A DNA stretch of 64,000 bases from positions 91,985,529 to 92,049,528 of the forward strand of contig CM043959.1 of assembly GCA_014529385.2 (NCBI GenBank). Direction: 5' to 3'. The translations under genes were made by a program, and so were the position numbers. Numbering within the stretch: the first letter of the stretch is position 1; each line of letters begins with the position of its first letter. This document shows positions 44,901 to 56,671 of the stretch, in pieces. A model generated the notes under the pieces. It worked only from the letters and a program-made list of their open reading frames with translations. It ran no database searches and was not told the origin of the DNA. The DNA is from Adiantum capillus-veneris. Taxonomy: Eukaryota > Streptophyta > Polypodiopsida > Polypodiales > Pteridaceae.

Positions 44901-45160
44901 CTCTAATACTTTGTATTTGAGAAATACTTTTGTAGATAAAGCTAACTACAATGCTACCATATCGGAGATTCTCTTGGTATGAAATTTTTTAATGCATACA
45001 TCGAGCATGACCATGTAAATTATCTCCGATAATTAAGCTCTCTCTATATATATATTTAGACCCAGATGCTATACACCATCCTAGTTCTTATTCCTTTCTT
45101 TTTTCGAAGTTGGGTTAATGGTATTTACAAAGGATATAGAGATAAGTAAGTGACTTGAAT
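41958..45160. other. No gene seen
   Basis: A 3.2-kb AT-rich stretch. It contains a CT run near 42149-42174 and short frames without recognisable domains or codon-like continuity. Terminal words like CTTGTAGTG occur at about 44335 without a partner. Confidence 0.5.
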
Positions 45161-45505
45161 CTAGAAGCTAGAGAGGGAGGTTGTTCCCATTTCAGGTTCA
45201 TGGGAAAACATTTTTGTGGCATCTGCAAAATCAGCCAGTAGAGAGGTTGAATCGTCTACCACCAACCCTTCAAGGAAGGATGTAATGTATTCTTCATCTG
45301 AGTGGGGAACATTAGATTTCAAGCATGATGATTTAAGAGTAGAGAAAGAGGCCTGGATGTCTTCAAGGGAAATAGGAGGCTTGAATGTCTTCAAGCCTTG
45401 GATCCTCCTCTGCCAGATGGTTTGCAACTCGATGTCATGAGAGTGTTGCACCACTAGAATCATCTCCAACTTGAAAAGAATAGGGTAGAGTGGTGCCTTA
45501 GTCAA
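45161..45505 (-). CDS. Unrecognised 114-codon ORF
   Basis: An open minus-strand frame with a protein-like composition (blocks such as I-W-Q-R-R-I-Q-G-L-K and S-D-E-E-Y-I-T-S-F-L-E-G-L). No family recognised, and there is no start or promoter support. Element B begins immediately to the right on the other strand, so this may be a gene fragment truncated by that element. Confidence 0.3.
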   Translation of the reverse strand: MTKAPLYPILFKLEMILVVQHSHDIELQTIWQRRIQGLKTFKPPISLEDIQASFSTLKSSCLKSNVPHSDEEYITSFLEGLVVDDSTSLLADFADATKMFSHEPEMGTTSLSSF

Positions 45506-45549
45506 TGACCCAAATTCAAAGGGACTCGAGAACTAGAAAAACCTCCATT

Positions 45550-46330
45550 GAACACAAGACATGTGCCCTTAAACAAGGTTGGAGAGTATTGCGAGGGTGA
45601 AGATGGCAATACTACGCTTCTAGTAGAATTCCAAGGTGTAACAACAATGACAATTCTTGATAGTGGAGCTGGTGTTGCTATTTCGACCAAAGAGATTTGG
45701 AAAAAATGGGGAAACTAGCCATAAAAGCTACCAGGATGAAATTGCAACCAGCCGATGGATATACTGAGAGACCCTAGGGCTTCTAGAGAAAGTAGTTGTG
45801 ATTTCTTGTGGCATTGAGTATGACCATACTTTTGCTATAGTGGATTTTGGCAAGAAGACCAATTATGACATCATACTTGGACGACCCTTTATGAGAAAAC
45901 TCAAGATGGTTCAAGACTGGGGGTATGATCACATATACCTCACGCACATGGAAACCACGACATGCATGGATCTAAGAGACCATAGCTATAGAGACATGAA
46001 CCAAACACCACTGGAAGAATTTGATTCACCTCCATTAGCAGGGTCAGAGCCACTAGCTTGGTTAGGCAAGCTTAAAGAGCTAAAGATGTGTGGTGCATCA
46101 AATTGTGGAAGCTTGCAGCGAGAAGAGTGTAATTTGGAAGGAGCACTTGAAGATAAGGAATACATTCCCAAGCCTTTTCTAGAAGAGGCCCTCGAGCCAT
46201 TGGAGTGGACCTAGATACTAGCAACTCTAGATGTGTGTGCCATTCTAGATGGCCCCGCTACAAAGTTTTGTGATAAGGAAGGATATGATGTGATTCCTTA
46301 CTATATGGTAAGTATGGTACATGGGGAAGA
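45550..46330 (+). pseudogene. Element B retropepsin region
   Basis: It starts with an E-Y-C-E-G-E-D-G-N-T-T block, has the active site I-L-D-S-G-A-G-V-A-I-S, breaks by frameshift near 45700, and continues in frame 45798-46214 with I-I-L-G-R-P-F-M-R and K-M-V-Q-D-W-G-Y-D-H-I. A TAG at 46212-46214 interrupts the tail. Confidence 0.75.
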
Positions 46331-46960
46331 CCTAGAGAAACCTTAGAACAACCTAGGACTGATGAGATGGAGAAAGAAGTAGAAGGAGAGTTTTACGACT
46401 CTATAGAGCAATTTGAATGAGAGGATGATGCAGACAACAAATGCTCGGACAACCTGAGTGACCAAGATGAAACACAAGCAGTTATCTAGTTTTACGAGTT
46501 TTCAAACCAAAACCTAGACGTCAAGAGCACTACAAGGAAAAAACACCAGAGGCAACGCAAGAGAGAGCACCATGATTGTATCAAGGACAAAATATCAAGG
46601 AGATACTCTTAGGCCCAATATCCACAAAACAAAAGCAAGGATGAAAAAACAAGCTCGATAATTTGAAACAAAATCCAAGAAAACAAAAGGCACGTGGGCA
46701 GGGTAAAAGAGGAGAGCCTAAGTGGACCAAGGTAGAGAGAAAAGATAAATACAAAGAGCTTAAGAAATCTCAGGGAAGTATGGAAAACAGAAGTAGAGAG
46801 TGACAAAGATGAAAATGAGAAGAATGAGTAAAAAATGAGTGTGCCATCCCACTATCACAAGTTCATCATACAAGATAGAAAGATAGCGATGATGCAACCT
46901 CTTTGGGAGTGAAGGGACAAGGAGTCTTATGATGGTTTCGAGGATGCAGAAAAGATAAAC

Positions 46961-47752
46961 TTGTCAGAACTAGAAGAAGAGCCACGACTAGCCCACATTG
47001 CAACGGATCTAAGTCCAACAGAGGAAGAAAAGCTCATAAGTCTCTTCAAGGAATACAAGCACGTGTTTGCTTGGTCATACAAGGACCTGAAAGGAGTAGA
47101 TGGTATGATATGCCATCACACAGTTCTTTTATATTGTGATGCCAAGACTAGCTGAAAGTGACCATACACGTACAATGATACATTTGCTAAGAGCATAAAA
47201 GAGGATATTAATAAATTAAAAGATGTTGAGATCATCTATGAGACAGAACACACTGATTGGGTATCTCCCATTGTGGTGGTACCTAGAAATAATGGTAAAC
47301 TACGAGTGTGTGCGAATCTAAAGAAGGTTAATGCAGCCATGATAATGGATAACTATCCCTTGCCTCTTACATACCATGTCCTAGAGCGAGTAGCAGCAGA
47401 CAAACGGGTGTACTCCTTCTTAGATGGGTTCTCAAGTTACAACCAGCTCGTGATTTCCCCTAAGGATCAAGAAATCATTTGCACAGAATGGGGTATATGC
47501 ACATATAGGGTGACACCTTCTGGCTTGACAAATGCCCCACAACAAAATTCTAGGGATTGATGGTACATGCCTTTAGGGAGTACCTGAGAAATTTCTTGGA
47601 AATTCACATGGATGACTTATGTGTGCACTCCCTCTTTGGAGAAGACCATGCCGAGCACCTCAAAAAAGTGTTCAAGAAGTGCAGGACTTATCGGATCTAT
47701 CTTAACCCGGAAAATTAAATATTCATGGTTAAATAGGGGCAAAATCTTGGGA
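46961..47752 (+). pseudogene. Element B reverse transcriptase, partial
   Basis: Frame 46961-47155 has L-S-P-T-E-E-E-K-L-I-S-L-F-K-E-Y and F-A-W-S-Y-K-D-L-K-G-V-D. Frame 47273-47560 has V-V-P-R-N-N-G-K-L-R-V-C-A-N-L and F-L-D-G-F-S-S-Y-N-Q. Beyond it, sequence equivalent to the catalytic Y-x-D-D region reads M-D-D-L (about 47610) in another frame, followed by H-L-K-K-V-F-K-K-C and a decayed G-H-I segment near 47740. RNase H and integrase are missing. Confidence 0.75.
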
Positions 47753-47754
47753 CA

Positions 47755-47851
47755 TATTTCTTTTGTGTCGTGGGCTGTATAAGCTCACTTTGTATGACAT
47801 GTGTGGAAAATTTTTTGCAAATGCAGTTGTAGATTTAACGGCTATTTCACA
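47755..47851 (+). pseudogene. Copia pre-integrase segment, left piece
   Basis: It encodes a G-L-Y-K-L-T-L-Y-D-M block ending with A-I-S-H, the part just before the L-W-H-x-R-x-G-H motif of copia pre-integrase domains. The frame matches the right piece at 56672. Confidence 0.75.
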
Positions 47852-49475
47852 TGTAATGGAATTGGCCTATTTAGTTTGAGAGTAGCGGAAATTAATGAGA
47901 GTACTTTTGAGAAATGACTTTGTGAGCATAGTGGGTGAACATAATTGAATATAGCAACATAATCATAGCAATTAGTTAACTTGGCATGAACAATACTTTT
48001 ACAAGAGAGAGAATTTAGAGAACATGACAACAATTGAGCACCGGATTTATGTGGAGCCGGTCCCCCCTCCAATAGGCATTTGTATTATGATTTCTCCCAT
48101 TAAGAGAGACTTGTTACAATACAATCTTTGTGTTCCTTGTGACCTAGGTGATGCAATGAAGATGGAAACCTTCATGCATCACAAACATAACATAAATTGA
48201 GGAAAGATTTAAATATCCCAAACCTTTAGTCCAAGACCTCAAACACCTTCGAAGGTGGAGAGAGCTAGCAGGGAATGAGGGTATGGAAGAGGAAGAAGAA
48301 ACATTTCGTAGGAGAAAGAATTAGTTCCTCACTTATCATAACTCTTGTTGCTAGCATACATAATAGCATAGTAATGAAGAAGAAGGAGATGGCAAGCTTA
48401 AGCATTGAAGCATGGATATCCAAGAGTGTTGGTGTAGGCTCTCAACCTCTACTTGCTTGGAGAAGGAGAGGGAGCTCTTGCACTTTGCATAGCACACAAT
48501 GAGAGTGTTTGTGAGTGTGTGTGGGTGAGTATACCCCCTAAGCCACCCCCTAGCTTGCTTGGGTCGACCCCCCCTTGTAGCTTATGCTTGAAGCTCATTG
48601 GACCCCTCCAAGCCTAGCCAATCACAAGCATGAGGCATTACAAGCAGCAAGGGTAGCCTTGAGACAAGTGTCCCCCTTTCCCCTTTGAAAGAGAGGGCTA
48701 GATAAATGCTAAATCAATTAATTAAATCTCCTAAATTATTATTGGACCCCTTGGGTGGCCAACCAATAGGCTTCGGCACACCATGAGGGCAACATGAGGA
48801 GGAACTTGACAAGTGTCCCTCTTGCTTTCTTTGTACCATGCATGCCTTGTGTGAGTGTGTGGGTGTTCTCTCTCATCCCCCCTCATGTAGGGCTTGCCCC
48901 CTCCTTGTAGGGATTGAATATTTGACTTTTTGACACCTCAAGCACCTCATACATAGGCCCAGTTCCCACCACAAGCTTGGCCGTTAAGCACTTTAAGCTT
49001 GGGCTAGGTTCTCACCTTAAGTGTAGCCCTAGCATCTCAAGCATGTCAAGCACCTCAAGCATCTCAATAATTAATCACCTCAAGCATCTCAAGCACCTCA
49101 ATCATCAAGCACTTCAAGCACCTTAGTCATCAAGCATGACGGTCAGGACAAGCACCTCGAGCTGGGTCAGGTTTCCGCGCCTCAAGGTTAGCCCTAGCTT
49201 ACCTAAGGTCAAAGGAATTTTACACACATTATTGGAGGTCTTCAATGAAGCTAACACTAAGGTCTTATGCTTTGTTGGTTAGCGTTGTTCTTTGATAGAC
49301 CATCTCTCATTTGGGTCCCTTTACCTTTTGCCCCATGTTGAGATAGATCTATAAGCACATGTCTATATCTTAACCCTTGTTCCCGTTTATTCTCCCACAT
49401 TAAGTGATCAGTTTAATATGAGAGAATCATTTGGGTTGGTTAGCTATTAGATATTAGATATTAGATTTTATGACA
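47852..49475 (-). repeat. 3' LTR of the chromovirus
   Basis: 1624 bp, TGTAATGG...TTATGACA. It contains a CAAGCACCTCAAGCATCT-like tandem repeat (about 49025-49140). The reading frames inside are not supported as genes. Confidence 0.95.
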
Positions 49476-49492
49476 TTACCTCTCTCTTGAAA
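49476..49492 (-). promoter_or_regulatory. Polypurine tract of the chromovirus
   Basis: On the minus strand AAGAGAGAGG lies immediately before the 3' LTR. Confidence 0.75.
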
Positions 49493-49869
49493 TCATAGTC
49501 GTCCTCGACTATGAGGTAGAAGAGATAAAGCCTTAGTCATTAGTAAATTTTACTTAGCGGGTAGAGGATCCCTTTTTACCCTACGACATCTTTCCAAGAT
49601 GGATGACTAATCCATTTGGTGCTTGGGAGACATAGCTGCCGCAAGCATGTCTGCTCTTTAGTCCATTTTGTTCTCCCAAAGTAGAGTGACAAATTCTACT
49701 TGGTGTTTGAGAGATGTCATCATCACAAACATTATTCTAAGCATGCATAATAGTTAAATTTGTGCACAATTAAAAAGAGGACTAGTCTTATAAGACAAAA
49801 ACATGAGTCATTTAAAAGAAATTTGTACATTTGCTTACTCTAATGTAGCATTGTAAGCATTGACAAGGT

Positions 49870-50307
49870 TCATACTATCCTTAAGCTGTATTCCTTGCAT
49901 CCATATAGCATCTTCAAAAGGATAATTTTTGAACTTAATGAGATACCATTGGATAATCTTACCATGTCGTAGTACCTTGTCTTCATGCTGAAGGACAGCT
50001 TCGGGTTGTAGCACCTCTTCTTGGTCTTCAACTTCGGGAGGGTCTTCAATAATTGGTTCAGTTGTGGTGGCTCTCCTTTGTAGGGATTAAGTAGGCTTAC
50101 ATGAAAGGCATTGTGTATGAGCCAATGGTTGGGAAACTTGAGTTGATAAGCCGTTTCATTGATGAGCTTCAAGATTTGGAAAGGACCATAGTATCTTTTT
50201 GCTAGTTTAGCATAATACTTTTGATCGCGCGTAGGATTTTTGCCCGTCGTTTGCATTAATCGAGCCTTAGGAAACTTGAGTAAGACCCAATCATTTTCTT
50301 TGAACAT
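49870..50307 (-). pseudogene. Chromovirus integrase C-terminal region and chromodomain
   Basis: It starts with K-E-N-D-W-V-L-L-K-F-P-K-A-R, then A-K-R-Y-Y-G-P-F-Q-I, then W-L-I-H-N-A-F-H-V-S-L-L, the usual segment after the integrase core. After a frameshift near 50040 a neighbouring frame at about 50020-49885 carries Q-P-E-A-V-L, then I-I-Q-W-Y-L-I-K-F-K-N-Y and E-D-A-I-W, which fits a chromodomain. The chromodomain would steer integration to particular chromatin. Confidence 0.75.
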
Positions 50308-51031
50308 TAAGGCTCTTTTGTGCTTATCGACATCAGCTTTTTGCCTTTGTTGAGAGATGGATATAGCCTCCTTAATCTTTTGAAAAGATTCTTGTAGGTC
50401 ACGGCTATACTCATCGACAGGGCGAAGATCTTCCCATGTACTTTGAGTAGCAAGGGACTTTTAGGTCTTCCCTCAATGATCTCAAAAGGTGCTTTTCCCG
50501 TAGAAGTATGTACAATATTATTGTAGGCATACTCTACAAGAGGTAAGTACTTTTCCCATTGTGAGCGTTGATCTACTTCGGTAACATAAGTCTTGAGTAG
50601 ATCGAGTATCGTAAGATTGGCTATCTCACTTTGGCCATCCATTTGTGGGTGATAGGCCAAAGAGAAATTCAATCTTGTTTCTAGATTTTCAAAGAGACCT
50701 TTCCAGAAATTACTGATCATTCTAGGATCTCTATCTAACACGATGGATGTGGGTAATCCATGGTGCTTGAAAATCTGAGATATAAAGAGAGTTTCCATTT
50801 GATGTGCCTTAATAGTTTTTTTGACAGGAATAAAATGTGCTTGCTTGCTAAACCTATCAACTATTGTCCATATTCCTGTATTCCCATGGATAGACTTGGG
50901 TAATCCAAAGATGAAATCCATGGATATACTCTCCCATGGTGAATTTGGGATAGGCAATGGCTGGAGTAATCCAGGTTGCTTCCCTTAGTATCATACTTGG
51001 TCTTTTGGCATACTACACATTTTGAAACATA
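50307..51031 (-). pseudogene. Chromovirus integrase core
   Basis: The zinc-domain cysteines (C-V-V-C) lie at about 51010-51020, just after a TAG at 51032-51034. The open frame 50957-50307 has W-E-S-I-S-M-D-F-I, I-V-L-D-R-D-P-R-M-I and H-P-Q-M-D-G-Q-S-E-I, so the D, D and E catalytic residues are all present. A frameshift near 50460 breaks the end. A further shift separates the zinc domain from the core (about 50960-51000). Confidence 0.85.
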
Positions 51032-51868
51032 CTATTGTATGTCCACTTTCATGGTAGGCCAATAGAAGTACGTCTCTACTCCTCGGAGAGTAGGTTGAAT
51101 ACCTCTATGCCCCGCATATGGAGGAGCATGGGATTCATACATAACTTTCTCACAAAGGGAATGAGTAACACATAGCCTATTTTTGTGGAGAAGATAACCA
51201 TCCTGCAAGGTGAATGGTTCCTCTTTCTTCCCCAAAGCAAGGGCTGACATTATGTCTCTAAAGTCAGGGTCAGTAGCATACTCATCTATCATAGAGGATA
51301 GATCATTGTGAGTAGCTATAGACACCGCATTAACTTTGGGTCGTCGTGAAAGTGCATCGGCCACTTGATTGTGCTTACCAGCTATGTGAGCAATATGGAA
51401 ATTAAATTGCGAAAGAAAATTTGCCCACCTCATTTGTTTGTCGGAAAGCTTGGTTTGCATCATGAAATACTTGAGACTTTGGTGGTCGGTTCGTAGGATA
51501 AATGGAGTCCCCAATAGGTAGTTCTTCCATGTGTCTAGGGCATGTAGAACAACTAAAAGCTCTTTCTCATAAATGCCCAAGACTCGTTCATCAATATTGA
51601 GCCTTCGACTCTCATATTCTATGGCATGCCCTTCTTGAAGCAAAAATGCTCCAAGGCAATCACCACAAGCATCACATTGGACCTCAAATGGCTTTGAGAG
51701 ATCCGGAAGCCCGAGGACTGGTTGGGAAGGAAGCTTCTCTTTGAGATTTTCAAAAGCATTTTTCTCCTTAGTAGTCCATACAAACTTAACGTTCTTCTTA
51801 GTTAAGTCGTGTAGTGGTCCTGCTACTTGAGAGAATTTTGCTATGAAGCGTCTATAGTATGCGCACAT
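51032..51868 (-). pseudogene. Chromovirus RNase H and integrase zinc domain start
   Basis: M-C-A-Y-Y-R-R-F-I is the end of RT. RNase H follows with V-Q-C-D-A-C-G, Y-E-K-E-L-L-V-V, L-R-T-D-H-Q-S-L-K-Y and V-A-D-A-L-S-R-R. An A-G-H-R-G-I-Q block begins the integrase zinc domain. It ends at a TAG at 51032-51034. Confidence 0.9.
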
Positions 51869-51910
51869 ACCAACAAAGCTTCTTAGCTCATGTAGATTTC
51901 TTGGGTCAGG

Positions 51911-52657
51911 TCATGCTTTTATTACCTCTAACTTTGATGGATCCATTCGGATACCATCTTTAGAGATAATATGACCTAGGTATTGAATCTCTTGAAGGAA
52001 GAATTCGCTTTTCTTTTGGTTGAGAAAAAGCTTATTCTCCCTCAATTCTTGAAAAATCACTCGGAGATGTTGCTTATGTTCTTCCAAAGACTTGGAGTAG
52101 ATGATGATATCATCAAAGAACACTACAGTGAATTTACGATATGGTCTAAAAATTTTCTCCATCAAACGATTGAACATAGCTGGTGCATTGGTCAAGCCAA
52201 AAGGCATGACTAGATATTCATAAAGACCAAACGTTGTGCGAAACGCGGTCTTTAAGATATCTTCATCCACTATCCTTATTTGATGATAGCCACTCTTAAG
52301 GTCAATCCTACTAAAGTAGGTAGAGCCTTGTAGCTTATCAAACAGATCTTTTACCCGAGGTACGGGAAATCTGTTTTTGATAGTGATATGGTTTAGTGAT
52401 CGATAGTCCACACACATACGGTATGTACCATCTTTCTTTTGTACTAGAAGGACTGGAGAACAAAAGGGAGAGGAACTAGGCCTCACCACCCCTTTGTCTA
52501 CTAGCTCTTGTACTTGCCTCATGATCTCCTCTTGTTGAGCTTGTGAGACTCGATAAGGAGGCTTGTTAGGTGGTGAGCTTACAGGAAGGAGCTCAATGCG
52601 ATGGTCATCATCCCCTCGTTTTGGAGGTAAGTCCATAGGGATATCAACGATGAACAC
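51911..52657 (-). pseudogene. Chromovirus reverse transcriptase
   Basis: A full set of RT blocks: V-R-P-S-S-S-P-F-C-S-P-V, R-M-C-V-D-Y-R-S-L-N, S-R-I-D-L-K-S-G-Y-H-Q-I, M-P-F-G-L-T-N-A-P and the catalytic V-F-F-D-D-I-I-I-Y-S. A TGA at 51911-51913 replaces the tryptophan normally preceding P-D-P. Upstream, 52658-52848 is decayed linker. Confidence 0.9.
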
Positions 52658-52848
52658 ATCTTGGAATCCTTTTTAGAAAATTAGACAAGTCTAACTCTTC
52701 TTGATTCCTACCATTTACATTTGATGAAACATTAGTATCTTTTAGAGACTCTTTGACAAAATCATGTACGCAGAAACTAAGCTCTTCATTGACTTATCAA
52801 AAACAAGAGGATTTACAAGTGGAATAGTGCGACCACGCTCACTAGCAT

Positions 52849-53226
52849 CTATAGACATGTTCTTTCCCCTGTAGAGGTGAAGTAGATTTTCCTTTCAGGG
52901 AACTTCATGTTGGCAGCCATGCAATCAAACCATGGTGCCCCTAGGATAACATCCTCATGTTGGAGAGGAGAGATGAAGAAGTCTTCTTTGTCGACATAGC
53001 TTTGGACATGAAGCCTGAACTTCCCAATCAAGGGAGTAACAGAGGCTTGTTGTCCCTTGAAAGCTGCATCAGCCACTACTATATCTCCCATCTCAAAAGC
53101 TTGAATGCCCAACTTGGTGGCCAACTCCGTTGATATGAAATTGAGAGTAGAGCCAGGGTCAAACAAGATGAAGGCATCATGCTCTCTTACCTTTACCAAG
53201 CATAGGAAAGTGATGATCCTTTGCAA
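52849..53226 (-). pseudogene. Chromovirus retropepsin, D-P-G active site
   Basis: The frame has A-F-I-L-F-D-P-G-S-T-L-N-F-I-S, with Pro in place of the Ser/Thr of D-S/T-G, and D-V-I-L-G-A-P-W-F-D at the second conserved block. It lies in a different frame from Gag (frameshift near 53215). The substitution probably impairs catalysis. Confidence 0.8.
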
Positions 53227-54500
53227 TGGGCATCCTCTTTTGGAGCTTCGATGGTGGAAGCCCTAGGAGTCTCATTGCGAGTATTCTTCTTGGGGCAAGA
53301 ACGATAGCCATGTCCTTGCTCCCCACACTTGAAACACTTATGGTCCTTGCGAAAAGCTTCAAGCTCTTCAGGAGAGAGTTTGTTTTTACCTTTGTAAACT
53401 CCCTTCTCCTTGGATCGATTGTTGTTGTTGTTGGAATTGACTTGGGAAGTATTTTGAACATTGGTTTTCCCCTTTGCATCATTTTTGTCTTTGTTTTCCA
53501 TGGGCTTGACATTACGTCTAGCCCCTTGATGGAAATTGATGCGTGAAGCAACCATGGTGTGATGGATTACTTCGCTAATAGTACCAGGACATTGAGAGTT
53601 GATGTATTCGGCCATCTCTTCAGGTAATCACGCACAGAATTGCTGCCTTTGCTCGGCAAAGTCTATCTTTTGAAAGACAGTAGCCTTGAGATGTAAATCC
53701 CAAAACTTGTCTACATATTTGTGGATAGACTCATGGGAGAGGAGCTTCAGGCTGCGCCATTCGATAAGCACTTTGTTCTTTGCATCGCTTGCAAGGAATT
53801 GCTTCATGATGGAAACTCGTAGAGTTTTCCATGTCTTTGGGGCTTCACCATTTCCACGAAGGATAGCCCACCATTGACGAGCTGATTTTTGGAAGTGCAT
53901 AGATACATGGCGTAGCTTGGAGGACTCTGTGAAGCCCTCATCTCCAAAGGCCGCATCAAATTGCTGGATGAAGGCCAACACTTTGTCGGTAGCACCGAAG
54001 GTACCATCATAGGTGAGAAAAGAGATACCATTTCCTCCCTCCTTGAACTTCTTTAGCTTTTGTGACCTTCGCCATGCAGGAAATGATTTGCGATGTCCTC
54101 CCCTCTTGCATTCTCTAGGAGAATAGCCATAACTTTCATCGGAAGAGGAGAAAGGTGAAGAAGAAGGATAAGAGTGTGACCTCTTCCTAGCCATTTTCTT
54201 CCTTTGTTTCCTCTCTTGCCTTTCAGAGTGATGAGGAGAAGGACTATGTGTTGATCTTTTCCTCTTGGGAGGAGTGGGCGATTGTCTAGACCGCCATCTT
54301 CGTGGAACCACATCTTCAGAGGAACTTAAACTTTCATTGATTTCTTGCTCTTTGGATTCCTCCTCTCGAATGGGAGAGAGTCTTCTTTTGGGGGTCTCTT
54401 CAAAAGGCCTCCTAAGCTCTCTCTCCTCTTGGAGAGGAAGGGAAATTCCATAAGCACGAAGTTGTTGAGTAACTTCATCTTGCAAAGCAGGGTTGCCCAT
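53193..54500 (-). pseudogene. Chromovirus Gag with zinc knuckle
   Basis: The frame 54500-53628 begins M-G-N-P-A-L-Q-D-E-V and has a long Arg/Ser-rich segment (about residues 50-150), then F-L-T-Y-D-G-T and W-W-A-I-L-R of the gag domain. A TGA at 53628-53630 (a CGA-to-TGA type change) splits it from 53615-53193, which contains the knuckle C-F-K-C-G-E-Q-G-H-G-Y-R-S-C. Confidence 0.85.
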
Positions 54501-55020
54501 AGCTTACTGCAACCTAGTGACGAGATAATTCACAAACATGGGAGCATCATCATTAGCACCTTCATGTGCAAAATCAAAGCTATCAATGTTCATTCTACTC
54601 TCTTGATTATTGCCAGCCATGTTAACAAAATTTATGTATGTACTTAGTGTATGCTTTGGCAATTCAAAACCTTAGTTGCCACTCCTCTTAGCCTTTGAAA
54701 ATCGGCTCTTAAGTATCTACACCCACGGCTCGAAGTGGTTAATTATAGAGAGTAGAGGAGTAGGTCTAACATAGCAAAGTTGCCAAGGGCTAGCTCCTTT
54801 CGGACTTGTTATGGGTCAATAATGGTAAAGCTGTAGGCAAGTCTAAAAAGACTCCATTATTAAGTCCAAAGCTCCCGAGATGTGCACCATCCCCCACATA
54901 GTGGGCTCAACAAAATCGATAATAGATCCCAGTTCCACTTACCCTAATATAATTAACAAAATCAACCATTTAAGGCTACTTAAGGACCTCTCTTCTTAAG
55001 CAAGAAAAGAGAAACCAAAT

Positions 55021-55032
55021 GCTCTGATACCA
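55021..55032 (-). promoter_or_regulatory. Primer-binding site of the chromovirus
   Basis: Minus strand TGGTATCAGAGC, matching plant initiator-Met tRNA, one base from the 5' LTR. Confidence 0.95.
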
Positions 55033-55033
55033 A

Positions 55034-56671
55034 TGTAATGGAATTGGACTATTTAGTTTGAGAGTAGCGGAAATTAATGAGAGTACTTTTGAGAAATGAC
55101 TTTGTGAGCATAGTGAATCAAAATTGAATATAGCAACATAATCATAGCAATTAGTTAACTTGGCATGAACAATACTTTTGCAAGAGAGAGAATTTAGAGA
55201 ACATGACAACAATTGAGCACCGGATTTATGTGGAGCCGGTCCCCCCTCCAATACGCATTTGTATTATGATTTATCCCATTAAGAGAGACTTGTTACAATA
55301 CAATCTTTGTGTTCCTTGTGACCTAGGTGATGCAATGAAGATGGGAAGCTTCATGCATCACAAACATAACATAAACTTGAAGAAAGCTTTAACTATCCCA
55401 AGCCTCAGTCCTAAGATCTCAAACACCTTCGAAGGTGGAGAGAGCTAGCAGGGAATGAGGGTATGGAAGAGGAAGAAGAAACATTTCGTAGGAGAAAGAA
55501 TTAGTTCCTCACTTATCATAACTCTTGTTGCTAGCATACATAATAGCATAGTAATGAAGAAGAAGGAGATGGAATGCTTAACCATTGAAGCATGGCTCTT
55601 GGTTGGATTTGCACTCCATATCCAAGAGTGTTGCTGTAGGTTCTCAACCTCTACTTGCTTGGAGAAGGAGAGGGAGCTCTTGCACTTTGCATAGCACACA
55701 ATGAGAGTGTTTGTGAGTGTGTGTGGGTGAGTATACCCCCTAAGCCACCCCCTAGCTTGCTTGGGTCAACCCCCGCTTGTAGCTTATGCTTGAAGCTCAT
55801 TGGACCCCTCCAAGCCTAGCCAATCACAAGCAGAAGGCATTACAAGCAGCAAGGGTAGCCTTGAGACAAGTGTCCCCCTTTCCCCTTTGAGACAGAGGGC
55901 TAGATAAATTCTAAATCAATTAATTAAATCTCCTAAATTATTATTGGACCCCTTGGGTGGCCAACCAATAGGCTTCAGGCACACCATGAGGGCAACATGA
56001 GGAGGAACTTGACAAGTGTCCCTCTTGCTTTCTTTGTACCATGCATGCCTTGTGTGAGTGTGTGGGTGTTCTCTCTCATCCCCCCTCATGTAGGGCTTGC
56101 CCCCTCCTTGTAGGGATTGAATATTTGACTTTTTGACTCCTCAAGCCCCTCATACATAGGCCCAGTTCCCACCACAAGCTTGGTCGTTAAGAACTTTAAG
56201 CTTGGGCTAGGTTCTCACCTTAAGTGCAGCCCTAGCATCTCAAGCATGTCAAGCACCTCAAGCATCTCAATAATTAAGCACTTCAAGCATCTCAAGCACC
56301 TCAATCAGCAAGCACCTCAATCACCTTAGTCATCAAGCATGAAAAACAGGACAAGCACCTCGAGCTGGGTCGGGTTTCCGCGCCTCAAGGTCAGCCCTAG
56401 CTTACCTAAGGTCAAAGGACTTTTACACACATTATTGGAGGTCTTCAATGAATCTAACACTAAGGTCTTATGATCCGTTGGTTAGCCTTGCTCTTTGATA
56501 GATCATCTCTCATTTGGGTCCCTTTACCTTTTGCCCCATGTTGAGATAGATCTATAAGCACATGTCTATATCTTAACCCTTGTTCCTGTTTATTCTCCCA
56601 CATTAAGTGATTAGCTTAATATGAGAGAATCATTTGGGTTGGTTAGATATTAGATATTAGATTTTATGACA
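55034..56671 (-). repeat. 5' LTR of the chromovirus
   Basis: 1638 bp, TGTAATGG...TTATGACA. It has a ~23-bp segment (around 55591-55615) absent from the other LTR. Confidence 0.95.

Larger units (their letters stand above)
45520..47752 (+). mobile_element. Element B: Ty3-like pol fragment related to element A
   Basis: Plus-strand homology covers protease (45550-46320), linker (46320-46960) and the N-terminal two thirds of reverse transcriptase (46961-47752). The protease and its tail are clearly the same family as element A (1274-2112 minus). Both ends are abrupt: left against an unrelated ORF, right against copia sequence at about 47752. No LTRs found. Confidence 0.75.
47852..56671 (-). mobile_element. 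Complete chromovirus (Ty3/gypsy with chromodomain)
   Basis: It has LTRs 47852-49475 and 55034-56671, a Met-tRNA primer site, gag, protease, RT, RNase H, integrase, a chromodomain and a polypurine tract, all on the minus strand. The target duplication is TCACA/TCAGA (47847-47851 and 56672-56676), one mismatch. Total 8820 bp. A few stops and frameshifts inactivate it. LTRs differ by scattered substitutions and a ~23-bp indel. Confidence 0.95.

Noticed and set aside
54976-55699. ORFs in the chromovirus LTR, also 47842-48502
   Set aside because: Frames are not maintained between the two LTRs and have no homology.
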